DNA of 64,000 bases from the NCBI GenBank assembly GCA_005768755.1, contig VAFL01000007.1:62001-126000 (forward strand). The letters run 5' to 3'. Position 1 is the first letter of the stretch; every line of letters begins with the position of its first letter. The notes beneath the pieces are model-generated. The model was not told where the DNA came from, made no database searches, and saw only the letters and a program-made list of their open reading frames with translations. Position numbers and translations under genes: made by a program. This document shows, piece by piece, positions 24,595-33,661 of the stretch. Origin of the DNA: Paracoccus denitrificans (GTDB taxonomy: Bacteria; Pseudomonadota; Alphaproteobacteria; Rhodobacterales; Rhodobacteraceae).

Positions 24595-26490
24595 TCAGGA
24601 CTGCGGAACCGGCGCGCCATTTTCCGGCGCCCCGCGCCCGGCCTTCGGCACGGACGCCACTTGCGGGATGCCAGACGAGGGCGTGTCGTCGTCGCCGCCA
24701 AGGGCATCACCGCGCACGACCTTGCCGATTTCCTCGCCGGTCAGCGTCTCGTATTCCAGCAAACCCTGGGCGAGACGTTCGAATTCATCATTCTTCTCGG
24801 TCAGGATGCGGTAGGCAGTCTGATAACCTTCCTCGATCAGGTCGTGAACTTCCTGTTCGATCAGCTCCTTTGTCGCCGCAGAAACCGAGAAACCGCCCGT
24901 ATTGCCGGAATAGCCTTCATGCGCTTCGGCATAGTCGATATTGCCGACCTTGTCAGACATCCCCCAACGCATCACCATGGCACGCGCCAGCGCCGATGCC
25001 TGCTGAATGTCGCCAGCAGGGCCGTTCGATACGCCTTCCTCGCCATATTTGATGATCTCGGCAGCCTTGCCCGCCATGGTCATGGCAAGCTTTTCCTTGG
25101 CCTCGTCCTTGTGGAAGTTCAGCCGGTCCATCTCGGGCAGCGAAACCACCATGCCAAGCGCGCCGCCGCGCGGTATGATCGTGGCCTTGTAGACGGGATC
25201 ACATTTCGGCAGCGACAGCCCGACAATGGCATGACCGGCCTCGTGATAGGCGGTTTTTTCCTTCTGCTCGGGCGTCAGCACCATGCTGCGGCGTTCGACG
25301 CCAAGCATGACCTTGTCCTTAGCGTTCTCGAAATCTTCCATCGTCACAAAGCGCCGACCGATCCGTGCGGCCATCAGCGCGGCCTCGTTCACCAGGTTCA
25401 TCAGGTCCGCACCCGAAAAACCGGGCGTACCGCGTGCAATGATGCGCAGATCGACATCCGGGCCTTGCGGCACTTTCTTGGCATGAACGCCCAGGATCTT
25501 CTCGCGCCCCTTGATGTCGGGATTTGGCACGTGGATCTGGCGGTCAAAGCGACCGGGACGCAGCAAAGCGGGGTCCAGCACGTCCTTGCGGTTCGTCGCG
25601 GCGATGATGATGACGCCTTCGTTCGCGTCAAAACCGTCCATCTCGACCAGAAGCTGGTTCAGCGTCTGTTCGCGTTCGTCATTGCCGCCACCGATGCCAA
25701 CGCCGCGCGCGCGGCCCACAGCGTCGATTTCGTCGATGAAGACGATGCAAGGGGCCGATTTCTTCGCATGTTCGAACATGTCGCGCACACGAGAGGCGCC
25801 GACGCCGACGAACATCTCCACGAAATCGGAACCCGAGATCGTGAAGAACGGCACGCCTGCCTCGCCTGCAATGGCGCGTGCCAGCAACGTCTTACCGGTG
25901 CCCGGAGGGCCGACCAGCAGTGCGCCTTTCGGAATCTTGCCGCCAAGACGGCTGAATTTCTGCGGATTGCGCAGGAATTCCACGATCTCTTCAAGTTCTT
26001 CCTTCGCCTCGTCGATGCCGGCCACATCGTCGAAGGTCACACGTCCATGCTTTTCCGTCAGCAGCTTTGCGCGCGATTTGCCAAAGCCCATCGCGCCGCC
26101 CTTACCGCCGCCCTGCATGCGGTTCATGAAGAAAATCCAGACGCCGATCAGCAGGATGAAGGGCAACCAGACGCCAAGGAAGGACAGGAACATGGACTGC
26201 TGCTGCTTCTTTACGCTGACCTCCACTTCATTGGCGATCAGCATATTGGCGATTTCCTCGCCCTGGGGGCGAATGGTCGTGAACTGCTTGCCGTCGGTGG
26301 TCCGAAACTGCACCTCCTCGCCGTCGATGGTGGCCGAGGCAACTTCGTCACGCTCCACCCGGTCGACGAACTCGGAATAGCTCAGCTGCCCGTTGTTCAT
26401 CTGCGTTGCGCCATCGCTGAACAGGTTGAACAGCATCAGGATCATCAGGAACAGGACGACCCAGAAGGCGATGTTGCGTGTGTTACCCAA
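24595..26490 (-). CDS. ftsH: ATP-dependent zinc metalloprotease FtsH, TTG start
   Basis: This 631-residue membrane-anchored AAA+ protease degrades misfolded membrane proteins and short-lived regulators. It has two membrane helices (about 7-24 and 100-123) around a small periplasmic domain. The AAA module has Walker A 'GPPGTGKT' (194-201), Walker B 'IVFIDEID' (249-256) and the SRH 'ATNRKDVLDPALLRPGRFDR'. The zinc site is 'HEAGH' (416-420). No suitable ATG exists near the conserved N-terminus. A TTG at 26490, 6 bases after GGAGGAG, gives the expected 'GNTRNIAFWVVLF' start. It is the last gene of the tol-pal-tilS-ftsH run. Confidence 0.96.
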   Translation of the reverse strand: MGNTRNIAFWVVLFLMILMLFNLFSDGATQMNNGQLSYSEFVDRVERDEVASATIDGEEVQFRTTDGKQFTTIRPQGEEIANMLIANEVEVSVKKQQQSMFLSFLGVWLPFILLIGVWIFFMNRMQGGGKGGAMGFGKSRAKLLTEKHGRVTFDDVAGIDEAKEELEEIVEFLRNPQKFSRLGGKIPKGALLVGPPGTGKTLLARAIAGEAGVPFFTISGSDFVEMFVGVGASRVRDMFEHAKKSAPCIVFIDEIDAVGRARGVGIGGGNDEREQTLNQLLVEMDGFDANEGVIIIAATNRKDVLDPALLRPGRFDRQIHVPNPDIKGREKILGVHAKKVPQGPDVDLRIIARGTPGFSGADLMNLVNEAALMAARIGRRFVTMEDFENAKDKVMLGVERRSMVLTPEQKEKTAYHEAGHAIVGLSLPKCDPVYKATIIPRGGALGMVVSLPEMDRLNFHKDEAKEKLAMTMAGKAAEIIKYGEEGVSNGPAGDIQQASALARAMVMRWGMSDKVGNIDYAEAHEGYSGNTGGFSVSAATKELIEQEVHDLIEEGYQTAYRILTEKNDEFERLAQGLLEYETLTGEEIGKVVRGDALGGDDDTPSSGIPQVASVPKAGRGAPENGAPVPQS

Positions 26491-26494
26491 AGGG

Positions 26495-26504
26495 CTCTCC
26501 TCCG
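26495..26504 (-). promoter_or_regulatory. Ribosome-binding site that fixes the ftsH TTG start
   Basis: On the minus strand the sequence reads GGAGGAGAGCCCT directly before TTG (26490-26488). The spacing of 6 bases is ideal, and the only in-frame ATG lies 37 codons upstream, inside the region before the conserved N-terminus. Confidence 0.75.
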
Positions 26505-26533
26505 GCAGGATTGGTTGCCGTGAAAATAGGGAT

Positions 26534-27796
26534 TCAGGGGCGGGGTTCAATGCCCAAGCGGGATTCCCCAAGATCAATCTTAGCACGAATGGGCCTGGCA
26601 ACCAGCCCGTCCCGAGGCAGAATTGCCGGGCAGTAGGGCCGACCGTCCCGGATCACTGCTGGCAGGGCCTGCGCCTCCAGATGGGTAAGACCGGCATTGC
26701 GCCAATCGAATTCGGACGCCAGTTCGCCCAGAGCCTGCACGCGATCAGACGGCTGCAATCCGTTGATCTGCCAACGATTATCCCAAATCTCACCGGTCAA
26801 CTCGCCGCGCGTGGCCGCCATCGGCTCTCGGTGGATCAGCAGACGGGGGCCGGGATCCAGAACCGCGCCGTCAAGGGTGACGCGCCGCCCTTCCGCCAAT
26901 TCACGCAAGGCGTGATCAGTGCCTGACCGACGGGGCGGATAATCGGCACCGGTCAACCATGCGACCGCCTTGAGAATCAGTCGCCTGCGTTGTTCGGCTG
27001 GCAATGCAGCGAACAGGTCGCCATCCAGCTGCAGCGACCCCAGCCTGGCCTGCGCGGTCCCCAGTATCGGGGCAAGGCCGGCATCCAGCGCGTCGCGTGC
27101 CTGGGACAGATGCGCCGCAGACAGCGCCAGAATCGCAGGGTCCAATCGCAATTCTGCCATGGCGGCGCGAATTCGCGCCCGCTCGAAACGCGGGTCTTCG
27201 TTCGTCGGATCGTCAATCCAGCCTGCGCCGATCTGCCGCAGCCAATCGCGCAGTTCTTGTCGCCCGAAGTCCAGAAGCGGGCGCAGCCACAGAACACCGT
27301 TTGCTTTTCTGCGTGCGTCCATCGCCGCAAGCCCATCAATGCCCGCGCCGCGCGCCAGCCGCATCAGCAGCGTTTCAGCCAGATCGTCACGCGTATGGCC
27401 AAGCGCAATTGCCGCAAGCCCCCGCGTGGAAGCCCATTCGGCCAACATCCGCATCCGCGCACGGCGCGCCCTGTCCATCAGGTTGCCAATGCCAGCGCCG
27501 TCCCACCGCAAAACCGCATGGTCCAGCCCGAGCGCCGCTGCCGCACGTCCAGCCGCCACTGCCTCTATCGCCGAACCGTCGCGTAGCCCGTGATCGACTG
27601 TCGCAGCGGCGATCCGCTTGCCACGATCCGCCGCCCAACACGCGCCAAGATGCATCAATGCAACCGAATCGCCCCCGCCTGACAAGGCGATTCCCACACT
27701 GTCCTGATCGCCGGCCAACCGATCGAAAATGGCGAAAGCGCGCAGTGGCAATGCGTCCGGTTCAGTTCGCAACGGCCCCCTGTGCCGTCTCGGCAC
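26534..27796 (-). CDS. tilS: tRNA(Ile)-lysidine synthetase
   Basis: This enzyme of about 420 residues adds lysine to C34 of the AUA-decoding tRNA-Ile, and is essential in most bacteria. The ATP pyrophosphatase P-loop 'ALSGGGDSVALMHL' lies near residue 38, followed by 'ATVDHGLRDGSAIEA', 'IALGHTRDDLAETLLMRLARGAG' and 'RPLLDFGRQELRDWLRQ'. The annotated GTG start overlaps the end of ybgF by 35 bases. A TTG at about residue 15 is an alternative with less overlap. The order tol-pal-ybgF-tilS-ftsH is the conserved alphaproteobacterial arrangement. Confidence 0.92.
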   Translation of the reverse strand: MPRRHRGPLRTEPDALPLRAFAIFDRLAGDQDSVGIALSGGGDSVALMHLGACWAADRGKRIAAATVDHGLRDGSAIEAVAAGRAAAALGLDHAVLRWDGAGIGNLMDRARRARMRMLAEWASTRGLAAIALGHTRDDLAETLLMRLARGAGIDGLAAMDARRKANGVLWLRPLLDFGRQELRDWLRQIGAGWIDDPTNEDPRFERARIRAAMAELRLDPAILALSAAHLSQARDALDAGLAPILGTAQARLGSLQLDGDLFAALPAEQRRRLILKAVAWLTGADYPPRRSGTDHALRELAEGRRVTLDGAVLDPGPRLLIHREPMAATRGELTGEIWDNRWQINGLQPSDRVQALGELASEFDWRNAGLTHLEAQALPAVIRDGRPYCPAILPRDGLVARPIRAKIDLGESRLGIEPRP

Positions 27797-28778
27797 AGCT
27801 CGCTTCGGCGGTCAGGCTGGCGGCCTCCGCGGCCTCGGGCGTTGCGGGGAACCGGCGTGTCAGCTCGCCCAGATAGGGGCAGGCATCGGACGGCGTACCC
27901 AGCGAAACCATGGCGCGCGAAAGGGCCAGAAGGCTGGCCGGCGCGCGCGGTCCGTCGGGGGCCGCAGAAAATGCGGTCAGCCAGGATTGCGCCGCAGGTT
28001 CGGTCTGACCGCTTTCCATCAGCGCCACACCGCGCAGATACAGCACCTCTGCCGTCAGTGGCCCGCCAGCATGGGCGCTTGCAAGATGGTCCAGTTCTGC
28101 CAGCGCGCGCGTCCACTCGCCCGCTTCTACCGCGGCCCTGGCAGAAGCGAATTCGCGCGCCTCTTCCTCGGTCGGGGGGGCGGCGCCGGGGGTCGGATCC
28201 TCCATAGGCGGCAGCGCCACCGCACCGATATCTGACGGCATCGCAACCGGTTCGCTTCCAATCGCAGCACCCGTCCCGCCCTGCCGTCCAAGCTCTGCCG
28301 TCATCAGCGCGCCCAGATCGCAATTGGGGTCCATCTCGCACAGCCGGAACTCGATGTCGCCGATCCTGTTGGTGCCATCGGAGACCACCCGCTTGATCCG
28401 ATTGGCCAGTTGTTCGGTCTGGTCGGTCAACGTGGCAATTTGCGCTTCCATCGCGTTCATGCGGTCAATCGCGCTGTCGCCGCCCGCTGCCGCGAAACCA
28501 CTGGCGCCAGAGGCCAGCAATTCCGCACGCAGGCCCTGCAAATCGGAAGACACGGCCCGCAGCGCGGCCTGCATTTCCGCCAGTGTCGCGGCATCGACCT
28601 GCGGACGGGCGGCTGCATTCTCGGCATCGACGGCCGCTGCGATATCTGCCGGCTGAGGCACAGCCTCCAACCCTTCGGCCAGGGCCGGATCATCCAGCAC
28701 AATATCAACGTCTTGCGCCGTGACGGGCCCGCTCAGCCCAGCCATACATGCGACAAGCAGCAATCCACGGCGCATCAC
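27762..28778 (-). CDS. ybgF: Tol-Pal system protein YbgF / CpoB
   Basis: This 338-residue periplasmic protein coordinates peptidoglycan synthesis with outer-membrane constriction. It has a signal peptide (about 1-21), an N-terminal coiled-coil trimerisation region with 'AEMQAALRAVSSDLQGLRAEL' and 'MNAMEAQIATLTDQTEQLANRI', a short conserved 'DIEFRLCEMDPNCDLGAL' segment, and C-terminal TPR-type repeats ('AEVLYLRGVALMESGQTEPA', 'PDACPYLGELTRRFPATPEA'). The start overlaps the pal stop by 4 bases. Confidence 0.92.
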   Translation of the reverse strand: MMRRGLLLVACMAGLSGPVTAQDVDIVLDDPALAEGLEAVPQPADIAAAVDAENAAARPQVDAATLAEMQAALRAVSSDLQGLRAELLASGASGFAAAGGDSAIDRMNAMEAQIATLTDQTEQLANRIKRVVSDGTNRIGDIEFRLCEMDPNCDLGALMTAELGRQGGTGAAIGSEPVAMPSDIGAVALPPMEDPTPGAAPPTEEEAREFASARAAVEAGEWTRALAELDHLASAHAGGPLTAEVLYLRGVALMESGQTEPAAQSWLTAFSAAPDGPRAPASLLALSRAMVSLGTPSDACPYLGELTRRFPATPEAAEAASLTAEASCAETAQGAVAN

Positions 28779-29332
28779 GCGCCCGCCTGGCTCTGGCTGA
28801 CGACGGTGACGGCGCGACGGTTGCGCGCCAGGCAGGATGCTTCTGACGCGCAGATCGATGCCGGGCGTTCCTTGCCAAACGACACCGTCTGAATACGTCC
28901 CGCCTCTACGCCTTTCGCTACCAGATACTCGCGGACCGATGTCGCCCGCCGTGCGCCGAGCGCCAGATTGAACTCTCGGGTACCAGGCTCATCGGCATGC
29001 CCTTCGACCATGGCAGTGGCCGCGGCATTCTGGACCAGCCAGGCGGCCTGCCTGGTCAGGGTTTCGCGCGCTTCATCGGACAGCGTCGCCTCGGCCTCGG
29101 TGAAATAAACCGTGTTGCCGACAGCCGCAAAGGCCGCGCCTGGTTCGGGAACAGATGTATCGCCCGGCAAGCGAGAGCCGGGAATATTCGCATTTCCTTG
29201 ATAGACCGCAGCGCCTCCCGGACCGGTGACATAGGGATCGGTGACAGGTGCCGACGCAACGCGGGTTTCCGCCGGCATGTCGCAAGCCGACAATGCGGCA
29301 ACGGCAGCAGCAAGCGTAAGTGTCAGGCGCAT
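28775..29332 (-). CDS. pal: Peptidoglycan-associated lipoprotein Pal
   Basis: This 185-residue outer-membrane lipoprotein anchors the envelope to peptidoglycan. It has the lipobox 'VAALSACD' and a C-terminal OmpA-like domain with 'VEGHADEPGTREFNLALGARRATSVREYL' (the DAP-binding region), ending with 'LARNRRAVTV'. It interacts with TolB in the periplasm. The length is typical. It follows tolB after 21 bases. Confidence 0.95.
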   Translation of the reverse strand: MRLTLTLAAAVAALSACDMPAETRVASAPVTDPYVTGPGGAAVYQGNANIPGSRLPGDTSVPEPGAAFAAVGNTVYFTEAEATLSDEARETLTRQAAWLVQNAAATAMVEGHADEPGTREFNLALGARRATSVREYLVAKGVEAGRIQTVSFGKERPASICASEASCLARNRRAVTVVSQSQAGA

Positions 29333-29353
29333 CAGTCTTTTCCTCGGGCCAGC

Positions 29354-30679
29354 TTAGGGCAGCAATGGACCCCAGGCAGGGTCGGACGCCGCATCATTCA
29401 AAGGTACAGGTCGCATGTTTCGCCCTGTGATGTCCACAGAATGCAGATGCGTCCCCTCATCTTCGCTACCCTGGCGTGTGAAGATAAGCACACGCCCATT
29501 CGGCGCCCAGCTTGGACCGGCATCGCCCAAGCCTTCGGTCAGCAACCGTTCATCGGAACCGTCAGGCCGCATGATCCCGATAACCGATCCCTGTTCAGTC
29601 TGCCTTGTGAAGGCGATCCGGTCGCCGCGTGGCGACCAGCTGGGTTCGCCGTAACTGCCACCTGCGTCACCAAAAGAAATCCGCACCGGATCGCTGCCAT
29701 CAGCGCCCATGACATAAAGCTGAGAGCTTCCTGAGCGGTCACTTTCGAACACGATCTGTCGCCCGTTCGGCGACCATGACGGGGCGGTGTCAATGGATGG
29801 GCCGCGCGTCAAAGGCTTGGAAAAGGTCGGATTTCCCACCTCCATGACCCAGATATCGGTGTTTCCCGCCGTCTCGCGAGAGAATGCGATCCAGCGACCG
29901 TCCGGGGAATAGCGCGGCGCAAAGCTCATGCTGCGCGGGTCCTGGGTCAGGGGCTGCACGGTGACCGTTTCCACGTCGACCGCCATGATCTGCGGCGTCC
30001 CGGCGGCGAAGCTGGTGAACAAGACCGTCCGCCCGTCAGGAGAGAATCGCGGCGACAGCGCCAGATCGCTGCCGGCCGTCAGCCATTTCACGTCGGCCCC
30101 GTCAGCATCCATGACGCCGACCCGTTTGATCCGCGCTGTCGCCGGTCCGCTTTCGCCGATGAAGGCCACGCGGCTGTCGAAATAGGGCGCCTCGCCGGTG
30201 ATTCGCGCATAGATCTGATCGGCGATCTTGTGTGCTGTGCGTCGCCAGCCCTCGCGCGGGGCGTCGAACTGCATCCCGTCACCAAGCGGCTGGCCGGCGA
30301 AAATGTCGAACAGACGAAAGCGCACGAATATCTTTCCGTCATCCTCGCTGACCGATCCGGTCACAAGTGCCTCGGTATTGACGGCCTTCCAGGCAATATA
30401 ATCGACGACGCGGTCGAACTGGGTCGGCGGCGGGTCGGTGATTTCCGCCATCGTGAACAGCCCGGTCCCGACAAGATCCGCCTGGATCACGGCGACGATC
30501 TGGTCGGCCAGTTCGCCGGTTTCGCCGGTTGCTTCGAAGCGCAAGGCGATTGGCATGGGCGCCATCGTGCCTTCGGTAATCTCGATCCGCAGCGGCTCGT
30601 CCTGCGCGATCGCGACATGTGCCGGCAGAAAAGCCAGCATCAGACCGGCGATCAGAATCGAGGGGACGTGCAGGTTCAT
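29354..30679 (-). CDS. tolB: Tol-Pal system protein TolB
   Basis: This 441-residue periplasmic protein binds Pal and TolA. It has a signal peptide (about 1-25), an N-terminal alpha/beta domain 'LRIEITEGTMAPMPIALRF' and a six-bladed beta-propeller built from repeats such as 'SPRFSPDGRTVLFTS', 'APRYSPDGRWIAFSR', 'APSWSPNGRQIVFESDR' and 'EPSWSPRGDRIAFTR'. The start overlaps the tolA stop by 4 bases (ATGA). The length matches homologues. Confidence 0.97.
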   Translation of the reverse strand: MNLHVPSILIAGLMLAFLPAHVAIAQDEPLRIEITEGTMAPMPIALRFEATGETGELADQIVAVIQADLVGTGLFTMAEITDPPPTQFDRVVDYIAWKAVNTEALVTGSVSEDDGKIFVRFRLFDIFAGQPLGDGMQFDAPREGWRRTAHKIADQIYARITGEAPYFDSRVAFIGESGPATARIKRVGVMDADGADVKWLTAGSDLALSPRFSPDGRTVLFTSFAAGTPQIMAVDVETVTVQPLTQDPRSMSFAPRYSPDGRWIAFSRETAGNTDIWVMEVGNPTFSKPLTRGPSIDTAPSWSPNGRQIVFESDRSGSSQLYVMGADGSDPVRISFGDAGGSYGEPSWSPRGDRIAFTRQTEQGSVIGIMRPDGSDERLLTEGLGDAGPSWAPNGRVLIFTRQGSEDEGTHLHSVDITGRNMRPVPLNDAASDPAWGPLLP

Positions 30680-32445
30680 TCGATCCGGCCCACACCTTCA
30701 GGGGTAAAGGTCATTTCGACATCGTCCCATTCATTGTATTTTTCAGCCGGCAGGGCATACCCGCCATTGGTGCAACGCATCACTGCGCGTCGGGCTGCCT
30801 CGAAGGCTTGCTGTCGGTCCGGCTGGGCCTCGACATCGCCGACGATGTGGAAGCTGTCGGGGTCGGGCACGCCGCTGCGATCCATGGTGAAGCCGACAAC
30901 GACGCTGGTTTCCAGCGCCTCAAGCGACAATGTCGACTGGCTCCAGCAGCTTTGGACAGCGGTGCGGAAGCTGTCCTTCTCGACCTCTGTCATCGGAATT
31001 GACGCGATTTCGACGCTGGTATCGCGCACGATTTCCGACGGACGGGTCGTGCCCATTGCATCGGCAAGCGCATCATCCAGCTGATCGGGATCAATCGCGG
31101 CCGCGCCGGCTTCATTCAAGGCGTCTGTCAGAACATCAGACCCACCGCCTTCACCTTCGCCCTCGGGCGCGTTGCCATCGACGGGGCTGGGTGTGGCTTC
31201 CTCGGCCATTGCAGCCTCTCGCTGAAGGCGCTCTTCCTCGGCCAGTTGCTCTGCCAAAGCGTTCTCACGGGCGATTTCGGCTTCGGCATCGGCAAGGCGC
31301 TGCTCTTCATCGCGCAATTCGGCTTCACGCTGAAGGCGTTGCTGTTCGGCACGACGCTCTTCCTCGGCGCGACGGGCTTCCTCGGCCAGGCGCGCAGCCT
31401 CCTGCTGTCGGGCTTCTTCGGCCAGACGCTCCTGCTCAAGGCGTTCCTGCGCGATGCTCTCTTGTTCCAGCCGCTCCTGCTCTTGCCGTTCTGCTTCTGC
31501 CAAACGCTCCTGCTCCAGCCGCTCGGCCTCGGCGCGTTCTTCTTCCTGGCGCCGCAACTCCTCAGCCAAACGCTCCTGTTCGGCACGTTCCTGTTCGGCA
31601 CGTTCGGCCTCTGCCTGCTCGCGCGCGACGCGTTCCTGTTCGGCGCGTTCCGCCTCTTCCTCTGCTGCTGCCTCCCGCGCGATGCGGTCGCGTTCCTGCG
31701 CCGCCGCCGCCTCGGCCTGCTGCTCAGCTTCCTCCGCCTCGCGGGCCAAGGCAGCAAGACGTTGTTCTTCGGCCCGCTCTGCGGCAGCGGCAGCTTCCGC
31801 TTCCTCGGCCCGGCGCGCAGCAAGTACGGCGTCGCGCAGCCCGTCCGGGCGATCGGGGGGCGGACGCGACCGGTCAAGCGCCAGTGCCGAGCGTGGCGGC
31901 TCTGGCTGGGCCGGTTGATCGGGGCGGCTTGGCGTATCCGTCACCGGTGCATCGTCAGCGGCCGGGGCAGAAGGCGTTGCCTCGGCGGTTGGCGCTCTGG
32001 CCGCGTCGGGGGCGATGGTTGCAACATCGACGGGCGGCGTACGCGATTCGATATCGCTCAGATCGGGCGTATCTTCAGATTGCGCATCCGGCGTCGGCAG
32101 GGTTGCGACCTGGCTGTCGGGATCGGGCGCATCCAATGCCAGGTCGGGACCTTCGGGCGCGGTCGTGTCGCCGGGCGCCTGGGGCTGAACCGGTGCATTG
32201 CCGTCCGCCTGCCCCACAGGACCCGCACCCCGCGACCGCGCGGCCATTTCATCGAATTCCTGTGTCGAAATCGTGGTCACATCTGTCATCTGAGGGCGTG
32301 GGTTCTCGCGCGCCGCAAACAGCGCGCCCCCGACAATCGCCCACAGCACAAGCCCGGTATGCGCCAGCCCAGAGATCCAGATGCCGACCCTTTCGGCGCG
32401 GTCCCGACCCTGCCCCTGATGTGCAACCTCTACCGGATCCAGCAT
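30676..32445 (-). CDS. tolA: TolA-like envelope protein with long charged coiled coil
   Basis: This 589-residue protein bridges the inner membrane TolQR motor and periplasmic TolB/Pal. One membrane helix lies at about 22-43. A Pro/Asp/Ala-rich linker (about 70-200) is followed by a very long Glu/Arg/Ala coiled coil (about 205-416) and a C-terminal TonB/TolA-like domain (about 480-589) with 'VVVGFTMDRSGVPDPDSFHIVG'. The identity rests on position between tolR and tolB as much as on sequence, because the coil is low-complexity. It is long compared with the E. coli protein (421). Confidence 0.88.
   Translation of the reverse strand: MLDPVEVAHQGQGRDRAERVGIWISGLAHTGLVLWAIVGGALFAARENPRPQMTDVTTISTQEFDEMAARSRGAGPVGQADGNAPVQPQAPGDTTAPEGPDLALDAPDPDSQVATLPTPDAQSEDTPDLSDIESRTPPVDVATIAPDAARAPTAEATPSAPAADDAPVTDTPSRPDQPAQPEPPRSALALDRSRPPPDRPDGLRDAVLAARRAEEAEAAAAAERAEEQRLAALAREAEEAEQQAEAAAAQERDRIAREAAAEEEAERAEQERVAREQAEAERAEQERAEQERLAEELRRQEEERAEAERLEQERLAEAERQEQERLEQESIAQERLEQERLAEEARQQEAARLAEEARRAEEERRAEQQRLQREAELRDEEQRLADAEAEIARENALAEQLAEEERLQREAAMAEEATPSPVDGNAPEGEGEGGGSDVLTDALNEAGAAAIDPDQLDDALADAMGTTRPSEIVRDTSVEIASIPMTEVEKDSFRTAVQSCWSQSTLSLEALETSVVVGFTMDRSGVPDPDSFHIVGDVEAQPDRQQAFEAARRAVMRCTNGGYALPAEKYNEWDDVEMTFTPEGVGRIE
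31198..31833 (-). repeat. Degenerate repeats encoding the TolA coiled coil
   Basis: The coil region is built of short repeats of the type AEQERLAEE, rich in Glu, Arg and Ala. At DNA level the units are similar but not identical, and the frame is maintained throughout. Confidence 0.8.
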
Positions 32446-32449
32446 CGGA

Positions 32450-32899
32450 TCAGCGGTCCATCCGCGGCCCGCCGGTGTCGGTCACCAGCACGATGTTGTT
32501 GAAACCCCCTGCATTCAGCGCGCCCATGACCTGCACCACGCGGGCATAGGGAATTCCGCCGTCTGCACGAAGGTAAATATTGTCGGACTGGCGCGCCTCG
32601 GACAGTTCGCGCAGTCGGGTGACAAGCTGATCCTCCGCGACACTGTCTTCCATCAGCATCAGAGGTCCTTCGGCGGGGACCGAAATGGTCAGCGGCTCTT
32701 CCGGTTCGGCAGCAACGGCGTTGGCGGCGGTTTCCGGCAGCTCGATCGGCACACCGACGGTCAGAAGCGGCGCTGCAACCATGAAGATCACCAGAAGGAC
32801 CAGCATCACGTCAACGAAGGGCGTGACGTTGATTTCGGCCATGGGCTGGCGGCGGCTGCGGCCGCGGCGTCCGGGTCTGTTGCGCGACTGGACCTGCAT
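32450..32899 (-). CDS. tolR: Biopolymer transporter ExbD/TolR family
   Basis: This 149-residue inner-membrane protein belongs to the proton-driven TolQR motor. It has a single membrane helix 'PFVDVMLVLLVIFMVAAPLL' with the conserved Asp, after the family start 'MAEINVTPFVD', and a periplasmic domain with 'IYLRADGGIPYARVVQVMGAL'. The basic N-terminus (RNRPGRRGRSRRQP) faces the cytoplasm. It lies 3 bases after tolQ and 4 bases before tolA. Confidence 0.95.
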   Translation of the reverse strand: MQVQSRNRPGRRGRSRRQPMAEINVTPFVDVMLVLLVIFMVAAPLLTVGVPIELPETAANAVAAEPEEPLTISVPAEGPLMLMEDSVAEDQLVTRLRELSEARQSDNIYLRADGGIPYARVVQVMGALNAGGFNNIVLVTDTGGPRMDR

Positions 32900-32902
32900 C
32901 GA

Positions 32903-33577
32903 TCAGCCCTCATTCAGCTGACGCGACAGGATGGTCGAGAATTCGTCGGCAAAGTTTTCGTAGTTCGCACCCAACCGATCAGCATCGGCGATGAACTTGT
33001 TGTAAAAAATGACCGCCGGAATTGCAGCCAGCAGACCAAGTGCGGTCGCCAGAAGCGCCTCTGCAATGCCGGGCGCGACAACGGCGAGCGATGTGTCCTG
33101 TGCAATCGCAATCTGTTCGAACGCGGTCTTGATCCCCCATACCGTTCCGAAAAGACCGATGAACGGCGCCGTTGACCCGATTGTCGCCAGGAACGACAGC
33201 CCCCGCGTAAGGCGCGCTTCCTCGCGTCCGATCGCCACGTTCATGGCGCGGTCGATGCGCTGTTGCGTGCCCGGGATCATGGCACCGGTATCATCCTGCG
33301 ACTTGCGCCATTCGCCCATGCCGGCGGCAAATATGCGTTCTGCCGAACCGCGCGGGTTTTCCCCGGTGCGGTCGTAAAGATCGTCCAGCGGCTCACCCGA
33401 CCAGAAGGCGCGGTCGAATTTCGCGGCCTCAGCGCGGGCGGTGCCGAACTTCAGCAACTTCTGGATAATGATCGCCCAGGACCAGAACGACGCCAGGATC
33501 AACATCACCATGACGATCTTCACGATCAGCGAGGCGCGCATGAATAGCGCGATCAGCGAAAAGTCGAGTTGTTCCAT
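32903..33577 (-). CDS. tolQ: Tol-Pal system protein TolQ
   Basis: This 224-residue membrane protein is the channel subunit of the Tol motor, with three membrane helices. The conserved region 'FLATIGSTAPFIGLFGTVWGI' marks the MotA/TolQ/ExbB proton channel, and 'APGIAEALLATALGLLAAIPAVIFYN' is the third helix. It starts the tolQRAB-pal-ybgF run, with ybgC 84 bases upstream. Confidence 0.96.
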   Translation of the reverse strand: MEQLDFSLIALFMRASLIVKIVMVMLILASFWSWAIIIQKLLKFGTARAEAAKFDRAFWSGEPLDDLYDRTGENPRGSAERIFAAGMGEWRKSQDDTGAMIPGTQQRIDRAMNVAIGREEARLTRGLSFLATIGSTAPFIGLFGTVWGIKTAFEQIAIAQDTSLAVVAPGIAEALLATALGLLAAIPAVIFYNKFIADADRLGANYENFADEFSTILSRQLNEG

Positions 33578-33661
33578 GATCTGCCCGTAACTCTCTGGCC
33601 AATTTCAGCCTTTGCAGGGCTTATTAGCAGATGTTGCACGCGGCGACCAACGAAATGCCGT

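Noticed and set aside
24661..26523. 620-codon open frame antisense to ftsH
   Set aside because: It lies entirely opposite a gene with full FtsH motifs. Its translation is His/Gln/Asp-rich with no domain, the usual shadow of a GC-rich gene.
31198..31833. Repetitive DNA that might be a CRISPR array
   Set aside because: The repeats are in frame, degenerate, without spacers and encode a TolA coil.
30930..32549. Long open frames antisense to tolA, rich in Arg/Pro or Leu/Phe
   Set aside because: They are produced by the repetitive coiled-coil sequence of tolA read on the other strand.
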